Shown here in pieces: positions 9,760-21,284 of a stretch of DNA of 64,000 nt. A model generated the notes under the pieces. The model searched no databases and was not told the origin of the DNA. It worked only from the letters and a program-made list of their open reading frames with translations. The stretch's first letter is position 1. Each line of letters starts with the position of its first letter. The translations under genes and the position numbers were made by a program. This stretch comes from Kitagawia praeruptora. Lineage: Eukaryota > Streptophyta > Magnoliopsida > Apiales > Apiaceae. The stretch lies in contig CM075348.1 of NCBI GenBank assembly GCA_037693485.1, positions 5,890,001 to 5,954,000 of the forward strand, read 5' to 3'.

Positions 9760-11130
9760 TTGAACAATCTAGCTATGAAGCAAATGCAGTTGCTGATGAG
9801 ATTGGATTTTCAACTTTGTGGCACCAAAGACTTGGTCATATAAGTGAAAAGGGTATGAAGCTGTTAACTTCGAAGGGAAAGATTCCAGAGCTGAAGAATG
9901 TGGAAGTTGGGTTCTGTGAGCCATGTGTTCTTGGAAAACATAAACGAGTTACTTTTGCAAAATCAGGGAGGACACCCAAGGCTGAGAGGTTAGAGCTAGT
10001 TCATACAGATGTATATGGTCCAACAGCAGTTGCATCGTTGGGAGGATCTCGCTACTATGTCACTTTCATTGACGATTCCACTAGAAAGGTATGGGTTTAT
10101 TTCTTGAAGAATAAATCAGATGTGTTTGCTACTTTCAAGAAGTGGAAGACCGAAGTTGAAAATCAGACCGATTTGAAGATTAAGAGTCTGATGTCAGATA
10201 ATGGTGGTGAGTACAGTAGTGATGAGTTTAAAAGCTATTGCGCAGAATATGGGATTAGAATGATCAAAACAATTCCAGAGACACCGCAGCAGAATGGTGT
10301 TGCAGAGCGCATGAATAGAACCTTGAATGAGAGGGCCAAGAGTATGAGGTTACATGCAGGGTTGCCAAAGACTTTTTAGGCAGATGCAGTTAGCACATCA
10401 ACGTATCTCATAAATAGAGGACCTTCAATTCCTTTGGGGTTCAAGATTCCTGAAGAAGAGTGGCAGAAAAAGGAGGTAAATCTTTCACACTTGCGAGTTT
10501 TTGGTTGTATTTCTTATGTGCGTGTTAAAGATTCTGACAGGGACAAGCTTGATCCAAAAACAAAGAAGTGTATATTCATTGGTTATGGCTCAGATGATAT
10601 GGGTTACCGTTTCTGGGATGAACTGACGAAGAAGGTCGTTAGAAGTAGAGATGTTACTTTTAACGAAAGTGCAGTGTACAAGGATAAGCTTGCAGTCGAT
10701 TCTGAGTTTGCAAAAGAAAAACCTGGGAAAGAGAAAGCAGTGCTTGAAGATCTTGCAGGAAATAGTGGGAGTTCGGGGAATGGTGATGACACAGTTCTAG
10801 TTAATCCATAGGCTGAGGTAAGAAGATCTAGCAGAATTGTGAAGCCACCACAAAGATTTTCTCCTTCAGCATATTATATGTTATTGACCGAGGATGGAGA
10901 GCCTCAGTGTTATTCAGAGGCAGTTCAGGTGGATGATTCAGTTTAGTGGAAATCATCCATGGAAGAAGAGATGAGTTCTCTTGAGAAGAATGAAACTTGG
11001 TCTTTAACAGAATTGCCAGCAGGAAAGAAGGCTTTACAGAATAAGTGGGTGTTCCGGATCAAAGAAGAACCTGATGGCAGCAAGAGATACAAGGCGAGGT
11101 TAGTAGTCAAGGGTTATCAACTAGAAAAAG
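9760..11130 (+). pseudogene. Copia integrase and RT N-terminus, several stops
   Basis: After the frameshift the frame runs through the GAG-pre-integrase HHCC region and the integrase core (HTDVYGP, later SDNGGEY and PQQNGVAER motifs). In-frame TAG codons lie at 10377, 10809 and 10944. The stop at 10377 follows KTF where copia integrases have Trp, and the others are consistent with CAG to TAG. Near 11125-11140 a one-base insertion shifts into the RT frame. This is not translatable as it stands. Confidence 0.88.
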
Positions 11131-12450
11131 GGTATTGACTATACTGATATATTTTCTCCGGTTGTTAAGATGACTACTGTTAGAATTGTGCTAAGCATTG
11201 TGGCTGCAGAGGAGTTACATCTAGAGCAACTATATGTTAAGACCGCGTTCTTACATGGTGATCTTGAGGAAGACATCTACATGGTACAGCCAGAAGGATT
11301 TCAGGTAGCTGGGAAAGAAAACCTTGTTTACAAGCTTATAAAAAGCTTGTATGGTTTGAAGCAAGCACCAAGACAATGGTACTTGAAGTTCGACAGCTTT
11401 ATGATGAAGAATGGGTACACTAGGAGTGCTATGTATCATTGTTGTTATTTTAAACAATTTGATTCATCTTATATCATATTGTTGTTGTATGTTGATGACA
11501 TGTTAATAGCAGGATCGAACATGAGGGAAATCAACAGGTTAAAGAGACAGATGTCTAAGGAGTTTGAGATGAAAGATATGGGTGCAGCAAAACAGATACT
11601 TGGTATGAGCATCATAAGGGATAGATCTGAAGGTACTTTGAAATTATCTCAAGAGAAGTATATTGAGAAATTGTTGCAGAAATTCAGTGTCCAAGATGCG
11701 AAGACCAGAAGTACACCGTTGGCGACTCACTTTAATCTCACGAAGAAGCAGTCACCTAAAACGGATTAAGGCAAGAAAGATATGGCTAAAGTTCCGTATG
11801 CATATGTAGTTGGGAGTTTGATGTATGCTATGGTGTGTACAAGGCCAGATATTGCTTATGCAGTGGGAGTTGTTAGCAGGTTCATGTCTAATCCAGGAAG
11901 AGAGCATTGGGAAGCAGTCAAGTGGTTGTTGCGCTACTTGAAAGGCACATCCAAAGTTGCATTATGTTTCAGCAAGAAAGATGTTATCTTGGAAGGGTTC
12001 TCTGATGCAGATTTGGGTGGATGTTTGGATACAAGAAAAAGTACTACGGGATACATTTTCACTTTGGGTGGCACAACAGTTAGTTGGATGTCTCGACTTC
12101 AAAAGAGTGTTGCTCTTTCAACCACAGAAGCAGAATATATGGCTATCTCTGAAGCTAGCAAGGAGATGATTTGGTTGAAGAATTTTCTTGAGGAGTTGGG
12201 CAAGAAACAGGCGGACAGTGCTTTGTATAGCGACATTCAGAGTGCTATTCATCTTGCGAAGAATCCTGTGTTTCATGCTAGGACGAAGCATATTTAGCTG
12301 AGATATCACTTTACAAGAGAGTTGATTAGCAATGGTACTTTGTCATTGAAGAAAATCCTTGGTTCAAAGAATCCTGCAGATATGTTGACTAAGGTGGTTA
12401 CTAATGAAAAGTTGAAGCTTTGCATAGCTTCAACTAGCCTTCAGAACTGA
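11131..12450 (+). pseudogene. Copia reverse transcriptase and RNase H, stops present
   Basis: One frame holds RT (LYVKTAFLHGDLEE, YGLKQAPRQWY, and the catalytic YVDD near 11490) and RNase H (SDADLGG, TTEAEYMA). It is interrupted by TAA at 11767 and TAG at 12295 and ends at TGA near 12448. Domain content and order are those of a Ty1/copia pol. The purine-rich stretch before 12556 (caagtgggagat) is the polypurine tract. Confidence 0.9.
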
Positions 12451-12555
12451 TTGATGAGAAGGCGCTGCACTAGTTAGAGTTATTGATCGAAGGATTGGGT
12501 GTTACAAGATTTACAAGAGTGAAGCGAAGATGTGGTCAGACTCCAAGTGGGAGAT

Positions 12556-12885
12556 TGTTGGGTTTGTGGAGTCTATCAGGTTTCAGAATTGGATTCTGAC
12601 TTGAGTTAGGAATCCTGAATTGGACTCTAATTAGAGTTAGGATTAGAGTTAGGATTTCAGAATTAGACTCTGATTCTTCTTAGACCCAGTTTCTTCTCTT
12701 ATAAATACTCATGTAATTGTAACATAATAACATAACACAATTGTGAGAGATCAATACAAAATTAGTGCGGCTTGTGGAGTAGGAATTTCCGAACCACGTA
12801 AATCTTTGTCTTGTGTGATTGTCGTTTATTTTCTTGTTCTTGTTTATTCGCTTTGGGTTTTGCTTTCGTTGTTGTATACTCAACA
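12556..12885 (+). repeat. Copia 3' LTR (330 bp)
   Basis: TG (12556) to CA (12885), directly after the purine tract. Its right 140 bp match 8398-8537. It holds a tandem gagttaggattagagttaggatt stretch near 12600-12660 and a TATA-like ataaata near 12701. Confidence 0.93.
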
Positions 12886-13000
12886 TGGAATGATGCTGGA
12901 ATGGAATGTATAAAAGAATGAAATGAGAAATGAATGGAATAAGGAAGGAAAGGAATGATCATTCCATTCTTCCGTTCACTTGTTATATTTTTTTGGACGC
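12886..13000. repeat. Likely MITE remnant with ggaatg repeats
   Basis: Repeated ggaatg words with an inverted ggaatgatcattcc core flank the copia insertion. They resemble the end of a small foldback element truncated by the copia insertion. The family is not identified. Confidence 0.3.
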
Positions 13001-13715
13001 AAAGGAATGAAAAATAGCAATAATTTTTTTATTAATTTTAAAAGATCATATTTTTTTAGTAAGCTTTTATGTTTTTACATAATTTTGATTTAATAGAAAA
13101 TCTTAACGTTAATCAAATTTAAAATATTAGAAAATTTAACATGTGTATAACCTTTCTATATTTTTCATGACTCAGTTTTTTCAAGGACTAATCGATTATT
13201 TGTTTTTTTTTTTGGAAAAAAATTAAAACAATTTATTTGAAAAATTAATTACAACTTAACTAGAAGCAAGATAGAACAAATGTTGCAAAATCTGATTTCA
13301 AATGATGTGCATACACGGATGTACAAAAATAATTTTACATAATCTGTCATTGAAAGAGGAGCTCCAATTGATTGACTCGTTTCAGAGCCTAACTTCCCAT
13401 AGATTAACTTTTCCGTCACAAATTAGTCTAACATCTGACGAAAGTTCAAATATTGTCAGAAGTTAAATATTACATTAATAAAATTTGTCACATATAAAAT
13501 ATTGTGCGGGAAAATTTCCTGCTAAAGAAGCCTTCCGGACAAATAGAAGTTTTCAACATTTTCATTTTAAAAAAAATCTAAAATAGAGAAATCAATATTT
13601 GGTAAAAAAAAAAAATAGGTAAACTTCTGACAGAAACGATGTTGTCGAAAGCTTTCAAAATTTTCATATATTTTTAAATTGTTATATCCATAAATAATTA
13701 CTTGATAAATTATCA

Positions 13716-15756
13716 CTAGCGTAGAAGCCCGTGCAAGGCACGGGCCTGTTAATAAATTGTTAAATTAAATTTTCTATTAGTTATATTATTTATTTATTTT
13801 AATTAATTTTATTATTTGTTTTTAAAAATTTTAGTTTTAAACTCATTTATACATTTTGAAAACAATATTTATTGACCAATACAAATTCTTTATTGAGTAT
13901 ATAAAAATAAATATCATATTTAAAAGATAATTAATAAATTACATGTATATTATGAACTTATATCTATGATTATTATATATTTTAATTTTAATTTTAATTT
14001 ATGACTAAATTATATTTGTTTTAATTTAATGTATTTATTGTAAAAAGTTCTATTTTACAATTTTTTTAATTTTTTACACAAATTTACTACTCCAATCTAA
14101 TTTCTTATTCTTAAATATATTTTTTTTCAAACCCATCTATTTAAGTGTATATATTGCAATTGATTGATTATTATATTTTGTATAATTACATATTATGACC
14201 TCACGTTAATATTTTCTTTTTCTGGCAACCACAAATTTTTGCGGATTTCCACGACCTCTCGTGAATAGCTACTTTTACTCATACTCGCAATCTATAAATG
14301 TGATTATATATCATGAGATTACTGGTTCGATATCCAACAATGACATAAATTCGTTTTTATCTTATATAATATTAATATCGCAATTAATCATAACTCAATT
14401 GCATATTTTATTTTAATATTAAACATATTTCAAGTCTAAATTTATTATATATTATTTTGTTTTTTTTAATTTTTTTTAATAATTTGTACTGACAAAAATT
14501 TTGAATTCAACTTCATGAACTTCATTTCTCATATTTAAAAAATTATTAATAAATAACTCACATATGATGGTGTGACAAAAAAACACATATATAATGCATT
14601 TATTACATGAAAAGTAAATATATGATAAAATGGGTGATGGTTTGTGCATTAAGATTTTTAAAAGGAAGATTAAAATCTAAGTAGATCAAGTGGTCATAAT
14701 AACAAACTATGTATCATGAGGTTGCTGGTTTGATACCCAATGAAGACAAAAATATAAACTTTTTTTAGCAAAACTTTCTAAATAGTGGTACATACGTAAT
14801 TATACAAAATAAAAGGGCATAATAGTCATTTCACAGCCATTAAAAAGGCAAACTTTGCCCTTGTGTTGCCTTATTATATATTGTTATATATTATTTTGTT
14901 TTTTTAAAAAATTTGTACTGACAAAAATTTTGAATTCAACTTCATGAACTTCATTTCTCATATTTAAAAAATTATTAATAAATAACTCACATATGATGGT
15001 GTGACAAAAAAACACATATATAATGCATTTATTACATGAAAAGTAAATATATGATAAAATGGGTGATGGTTTGTGCATTAAGATTTTTAAAGGAAGATTA
15101 AAATCTAAGTAAATCAAGTGGTCATAATAACAAACTATGTATCATGAGGTTGCTGGTTCGATACCCAGTGAAGACAAAAATATAAACTTTTTTTAGCAAA
15201 ACTTTCTAAATAGTGGTACATACGTAATTATACAAAATAAAATGGCATAATAGTCATTTCACAGCCATTAAAAAGGCAAACTTTGCCCTTGTGTTGCCTT
15301 ATTATATATTGTTATATATTATTTTGTTTTTTTTAATTTTTCTTAAAAATTTGTACTGACAAAAATTTTGAATTCAACTTCACGAACTTCATTTCTCATA
15401 TTTAAATAATTATTAATAAATAACTCACATATGATGGTGTGACAAAAAACACATATATAATGCATTTATTATATGAAAAGTAAATATATGATAAAATGGG
15501 TGATGGTTTGTGCATTAAGATTTTTAAAAGGAAGATTAAAATCTAAGTAGATCAAGTGGTCATAATAACAAACTATGTATCATGAGGTTGCTGGTTCGAT
15601 ACCCAATGAAGACAAAAATATAAACTTTTTTTAACAAAACTTTCTAAATAGTGGTACATACGTAATTATACAAAATAAAAGGGCATAATAGTCATTTCAC
15701 AGCCATTAAAAAGGCAAACTTTGCCCTTGTGTTGCCTTATTATATATAGTAATAGA
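13716..15756 (-). mobile_element. Non-autonomous Helitron with triplicated 5' end
   Basis: On the minus strand the right end starts A|TCTATTACTATATA at 15756 (15760 is an alternative). The left end finishes with a GC hairpin (gcccgtgccttgcacgggc) and then CTAG|T at 13716. These are Helitron hallmarks: 5' TC, 3' hairpin plus CTAG, insertion between A and T, no target duplication. Three tandem copies of the 5'-terminal 420-450 bp lie at about 14430-14877, 14878-15300 and 15301-15756. No RepHel coding sequence is present. Confidence 0.72.
14430..15756. repeat. Three tandem copies of a 420-450 bp unit
   Basis: Each unit contains tgtactgacaaaaatttt, atatgatggtgtgac, a tRNA-B-box-like ggttcgataccc, and ends in ggcaaactttgcccttgtgttgcc. 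The copies differ only by scattered substitutions and short indels. Confidence 0.9.
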
Positions 15757-15917
15757 TAGATTAGAAATTTTTTATTGCTAACATTTGACAGAGTCGATCA
15801 ATTCTGTCAGAAGTATTGGGAAATTCACAGTACTTTTAACAGAAATTGATGAATTTCGTCAGAAACTGATGAATTTCGTCAGAAATTGATGAATTTCGTA
15901 AGAAATTGATTACTACA

Positions 15918-17040
15918 TTTTTGTTAAAATCTCCAACAACCCCACTTTTTAATTTTTTGATTATTTTTTCATAACACTAAAATGACTGTTTATTAACATG
16001 CGTATTGTTCGATCGTCGAAGAAATCATTCAAAAAAATTATTCAATGAACCTGGATCGTGTCCCGTTACACGAAGCAGCATATTTATTCCGTTTTTGTTA
16101 AAAATCTCGTACAACCTGACCTTTTTATTTTTTGATTATTTTTTCCCAACAAGAAAATGAGTGTTTATTAACATTCTTACGGTTCGATGGTCGAAAAAAT
16201 CATTCAAAAATTTTATTCAGTGAACCTGGATCGTGCCCCGTTACAGAAAGCAACACTTTTACTACGTTTTTGTTAAAATCTCGTATAACCCGATCTTTTT
16301 ATTTTTTGATTAATTTTTCCCAACACTGAAATGAGTGTTTATTAACATTCGTACGGTTGATCATCGAAGAAATCATTCAAATAAAATATTCAATGAACCT
16401 GAATCGTGCCCCGTTACAGGAAGCAATACTTTTACTAGGTTTTTATTAAAATCTCGTACAACCCGACCTTTTAATTTTTTGATTATTTTTTCCCAACACT
16501 AAAATGAGTGTTTATTAACATTCGTATGATTCGATCGTCGAAGAAATTACTAAAAAAAATTATTTAGTAAACCTGGATCGTGCTCCGTTATAAACCAAAC
16601 CAAACCAAACATACCCAGTATATCCCGCTCAAAGCAGGGTCTGGGGAGGGTAAGATGTAGGCAGGCCATACCCCTCCGTTATAGGAAGTAGTAAAAGGAA
16701 AGTAGTACTTTTACTGCATTTTTGTTAAAATCTCGTACAACCCGATCTTTTCATTTTTTGATTATTTTTTCCCAACACTAAAATGAGTGTTTATTAACAT
16801 TCGTATTCGTATGGTTCGATCGTCGAAGAATTCATTGGAAAAAAATATTCAGTGAACCTAAATTGTGCCCCGTTACAAGAAGCAACACTTTTACTACGTT
16901 TTAGTTAAAATCTCGTACAACTGGACCTTTTTATTTTTTGATTATATTTTTCCAACACTAAAATGAGTGTTTATTAACATTCGTACAGTTCGATCGTCGA
17001 AAAAATCATTCAAAAAAACTATTTAGTGAACACTTAGGTT
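15918..17040. repeat. Tandem array, about 175-bp unit, six copies
   Basis: Units start with tttttgttaaaatctcgtac at about 15918, 16095, 16266, 16440, 16720 and 16900. They share gtgtttattaacattcgtac and gatcgtcgaagaaatcatt. The 16440-16720 interval is longer because of a SINE fragment. No coding capacity is seen. Confidence 0.88.
16593..16673 (-). mobile_element. 5'-truncated Au-like SINE fragment with target duplication
   Basis: Reversed, this 81-bp segment reads as the 3' end of an Au-type plant SINE (ccctccccagaccctgc... then a tggttt tail). It is flanked by a 10-bp duplication, ctccgttata, at 16583-16592 and 16674-16683. It resembles 42020-42101 in opposite orientation. Confidence 0.75.
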
Positions 17041-17214
17041 TTCCTCATTATATTAATAGAATAATTTTAGTTCTTTATATATTATATATGTAGATTATAT
17101 TATATTATTCATTGAAGAGAATAATTTTTCAAGTGTGGGGAGGTGCTCTCAATATTATTAAAAATTCAATAATATATATAATTTAAAATTAAAAAATAGA
17201 AATAAATTTTTACC

Positions 17215-17800
17215 AAAGTACTAGTTGACCGTTGAATTATCAAATCAAATAAAAAAATTTACTAAAATTTTGGAAATAACATTAAGAAGGATGGATCTTG
17301 ATGCCCGTACAGTTGGGTCTTCGAGAAATATTTTTTTAAAAATCGAAACCTTAAACCTTGAAGAAACCCTATTTGGGGTAACCGGTCAAAGTACGAGTTG
17401 ACCGTTCAATTACCAAATAAAATAAATATTTTCCCAAAATTTTTGAAATAACAATAAAAAAGATGGATATTGATGCCCGTAGGGTTGGGTCGTCGAGAAA
17501 AATTTTAAAAAAAATTGAAATCTTGAATCCTGACGAAACCCTGTTTAGGGGTACCGGTCAAAGTACGGTTGGGTCGTCGAGAAAATATTTTTTTTAAAAC
17601 CGAAACCTTAAATCGTGACGAAACCCTGTTTAGGGATAATAGTCAAAGTACTAGTTGACCGTTAAATTACCAAATCAAATAATTTTATTTGATCGAATAT
17701 TTCGACAATAACATTAAAAATGATGGATCCTGACCTCCGTACGGTTGGGTCGTCGAATATATTTTAAAAAAAATCGAAACCCTAAAATGATCAAAACTTA
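17215..17800. repeat. Second tandem array, about 170-bp unit, three to four copies
   Basis: Repeats share gtactagttgaccgtt, gatggatcttgatgcccgtacggttgggtcgtcgag and gaaaccctgtttagggg. One copy is shortened near 17550. The ggtcgtcgag motif recalls the previous array, so both may come from one satellite-like source. Confidence 0.75.
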
Positions 17801-18718
17801 TATAATAAAATTCGAATATTTAGCTAATTTTGACTCTTATAAGCATTTTCAAATTCATTTTTTAAAATTTATATTACATATTTACATGTACATGCTTATG
17901 ATATTTATTTAATTTTAAGTTATAAAAATTTTAAAAATTCAAATCATTACATTATATTTCATTATATTTATAATTAACATATTAAATATATGTTTTAACG
18001 TATATAATTATATTTGAATTTTCGAGATTGTTTAACTGTTATATATAAAATCTAAAATATACTGCAAATGTTGATTTATATTTTATATAAATGCACGTGA
18101 TATTTGTTTTATTTTTATATCATAATAAATTTATTAATTCAATTATACGTAAAAGAGAAATAAGATAATACATTTCCCGAGATGAAAAATGGGCGAAACT
18201 ACACCTTTTCATTTTCACCCAGTAGGCCAGTATAGACGGAGTTTTCCCCCCTTCCCAGACGAAAATCGTACTCCTACTAACTACACTTTTCCCCCTTACA
18301 CACTCTCGATACACTCTCTCTCGACTATCTTCTCTCTTCTCTTCTCTTCAAAATTAGGGTTTAATTATTTTTGATTTTGCAGGTGATAAATCGATTCCCT
18401 GGTTCGATTTAATTAATTGGTAAACACTCTCTCGATTTTTGATTTTGATTATATTTTTCGTTGCTTGTTTGATTTTGCCCTTATTAACTACTGTATTTTA
18501 TTTTCATCTTCAATTGGGGCTTTTTCTTCGTGGGCTTCAATTATTTAATACTTTGAGGTTCTTTGTTGGCTATGGGCTTGAGCTTTCCGGAATAGTTCCT
18601 TTAATCATATTTCACCTGAAACGCAAGTATTTATGGCCGAATTGAAGGAAGCTTGGACTCCTGGTGACCTTAATTATGGCACTAGAATTCCTCTATGTGT
18701 GTGTTTGTACAAAGATAT

Positions 18719-18976
18719 TGTTACAAAGTAAGGTTGAAAGAAACAGCACAATAAACTCTTCTTTATTGAATCAAGATTACATCACGTATTTACAGAACAA
18801 GCTCCATTAATAGAGTGTAGAACAAACTCTGAAGAGAGAGACTTAATGAACTACATTGTGAAAATCACTAACTAACTAAAATAACTATCAGCTATGCTAC
18901 TTATATACAGGAGCTACACAAGAGTTTGTTATAACCTAATGACAGCTAATGTGATGTGGAACTATATACTTCAACA
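18719..18976 (-). repeat. 3' LTR (258 bp) of the zinc-finger-carrying element
   Basis: Begins tgttacaaag and ends cttcaaca on the plus strand. Nearly identical to 21027-21284. Confidence 0.92.
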
Positions 18977-19015
18977 TCCCCCCTCAAGTTAGAGGTTGGA
19001 AGAATCTGGAAACCT

Positions 19016-19978
19016 TCAACTTGAAGTTGAACATGTATCTTCATTTGTAAACTTGCTGTCATAATTCGACATGTTGATCCAACTTAGCCTCAGCATTTGT
19101 AAACTTACTCTTCTTCGTATCAAGGGTCTTCTTAGATTTGCCACAATTACGAGACTAATCATCAGAAGCATCAACTCCGAATTTTTTTGCTCATCGTCAC
19201 TATCAAAGCAGAAGCCAAAATTGCCAAACCCTGGTACAACAGACTCAATATCATTCCCTATTAATTTCTTAATCTTCTTCATTTCAGTGCCACCACACTC
19301 AGATCTCAAGTCATCCTGCCTACCAGCAGATCCCTTTCTCCAAAACGACGACCAAGATTCAAGATTTGCAGAACCACCATTTTTAGCAGTATCTATGCTC
19401 AAACTGAACTCATCCCCACAACTACCACCTCTAGACAACATCATCAAACACATAGCCACTTCCTTAACCGCATCACCCTCGGTGAAACAAACAAATGAAT
19501 CCGACTGCGAAATCGAAGATTGCTGTACCTAGTTGTTGATCTCTTCTTCTTAACCGGAAAAACCACCACATGATCAGATTCACTAGAAGTCTTTGAACTT
19601 TTCGAGTGACTTCTCATATGACCAAATAGAGCCCTTACTGAATCAAACACTTTCCCACATTCTTGACAAACTGCATTTTCTTGTTTCCCTTTAGTAAAAT
19701 GAGATCTCATATGACCTGCAACAGATTTCAGTGAAGGACACCCTTTACCTCACTCTTTACAAAAAAATTCATTTCCTTGAACTCACCGCCATGTTTCGAA
19801 GGCGAAATTCTCCAAGATTTCTTGGGATTTTCCCAACATCCTCAAGATCCATCTCAGATAACAATGGAACAGTCTTTTCCTCTCTGTCAAAACCCAAATC
19901 ACCATTTTCACTTTCTTCACACTTTTCTGCATTAATCATGTTGAGAAACAGCCTGCCTTAAGGTTTTTCAAGGGCCAT
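19016..19978 (-). pseudogene. Captured C2H2 (ZAT-type) zinc-finger gene, decayed
   Basis: Minus-strand reading from an ATG at 19978 shows an acidic N-terminus. The first finger ends in CPSLKSVAGHMRSH but its second Cys is replaced by a TGA. The intact second finger reads CQECGKVFDSVRALFGHMRSH, and a basic KKKR stretch follows. After a frameshift near 19470 comes an AMCLMMLSRG segment, typical of plant ZAT-like repressors. In these proteins the fingers bind DNA in the nucleus. Stops and the frameshift make it non-functional. ZAT genes usually lack introns, so the missing introns do not prove a cDNA origin. Confidence 0.75.
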
Positions 19979-21026
19979 TGTAGCCTGCCTTAAGGTTTTT
20001 CAAAGGGCATAAAAAATAACCAAGGAATATTGATGAAAAATTAATAGAAAATTGATTGCTAGCTCATAAAGTAGACAATCCAAATCACAAACAATTTAGA
20101 ACCTACAAAGAGGCTTTGAGAGAAAAAAACAATCAGAACCTACAAAGTAGGCTTAGAGAAACACCAATAATGGTCAACAAATCAATCAAAGAACTCCAGG
20201 GAGTTTAGAACAATCAACCCACAATGGGGCTTAGAATCAGAAGGACCTCACAGAGTCGTAAAAACGAACTCAAACGGCCAAAACAAATCAAGAAAATGGA
20301 GTGAGAACATCATCTCAAGACTATCTTGACAACAGAACCTTGATAGGCATGAAAACACAAGTAGTTGAAGGAGCAAATGAACGAACAAATACAAACACTT
20401 TGTGTTTATCAAGAAACATAAGTAACTTTTAGAGAAATCAAGATTCAAAGAGTTTTTTTTCATGAATGAAAAACGTAGAGAAAAACAAAACAATTCGTTT
20501 GTATTTTCTTGAGATTTATATACAGAGATTGAGTCAACAGAATTTCAAAGAAGTAATATGATTTCAAAGAGGAATTTCGTCAAACAGGTTGTGTGCAAAG
20601 AAGTAATGAACAGATTTTGTAAGTATTTCAGAGAGAATCAACTCCAGATATCAGAAATTGATAACAACAATCAAGAACAAGTATGAATCAGAGAAATTTT
20701 CAGAGAATTAAGTCGCAAGAATGAAAATCAAACACTGTATGTGCATATATTCATAATAAAGCATGAAAGATGAACAAAACAACGATTACGAACAAAAAAA
20801 ATTGATGAACAAACGATTCTAACAGATTTATACACGATTTAAAAATCATAGAGAAAGGAACAGAGAAATTAGCTTATGAACGAAGCAAACGAAGCTCTCG
20901 AACGAAGCTTTATTGGCGGAAACGATGGGAGATTGAACATGAACAGCAGCGCCTATACAACACACCAGAATTTGCAGAATGAATGAGCAAAATGATGAAG
21001 AATCGTCACCGGATGCTCTGATACCA

Positions 21027-21284
21027 TGTTACAAAGTAAGGTTGAAAGAAACAGCACAATAAACTCTTCTTTATTGAATCAAGATTACATCACGTATTTA
21101 CAGAACAAGCTCCATTAATAGAGTGTAGAACAAACTCTGAAGAGAGAGACTTAATGAACTACATTGTGAAAATCACTAACTAACGAAAATAACTATCAGC
21201 TATGCTACTTATATACAGGAGCTACACAAGAGTTTGTTATAACCTAATGACAGCTAATGTGATGTGGAACTATATACTTCAACA
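21027..21284 (-). repeat. 5' LTR (258 bp) of the zinc-finger-carrying element
   Basis: Begins tgttacaaag and ends cttcaaca on the plus strand. The primer site (plus-strand gctctgatacca) lies immediately to its left. Confidence 0.92.

Larger units (their letters stand above)
8398..12885 (+). mobile_element. Ty1/copia (Tork-like) LTR retrotransposon, decayed and interrupted
   Basis: The 5' LTR remnant (8398-8537) and full 3' LTR (12556-12885, 330 bp) flank a copia-order gag, protease, integrase, RT, RNase H region with many stops. The first 190 bp of the 5' LTR lie left of the window because the chromovirus inserted there. The 140-bp LTR overlap differs at two bases by eye, so this element is older than its guest. 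A primer site resembling tRNA-Met (agtatcaagagc) starts near 8541. RT wording resembles the TNT1-94 (Tork) family. Confidence 0.92.
18719..21284 (-). mobile_element. Non-autonomous LTR retrotransposon carrying a C2H2 zinc-finger gene
   Basis: Two 258-bp LTRs (18719-18976 and 21027-21284) differ at one base by eye. They are flanked by a perfect 5-bp duplication gatat (18714-18718 and 21285-21289). The element lies on the minus strand: the primer site tggtatcagagc is beside the right LTR and the purine tract aacttgaggggg beside the left LTR. The 2050-bp interior has no gag or pol but holds a decayed plant zinc-finger coding sequence in the element's sense direction. Mobilisation in trans by a copia element is inferred. 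Confidence 0.9.

Noticed and set aside
13716..13740. gcccgtgcaaggcacgggc as a transcription terminator hairpin
   Set aside because: Its position beside CTAG|T and the repetition of the same hairpin at 38790 fit a Helitron 3' end; this is nuclear plant DNA.
19071..19532. 153-residue plus-strand frame
   Set aside because: It is the complement of the decayed zinc-finger gene, whose minus-strand reading has real family motifs.
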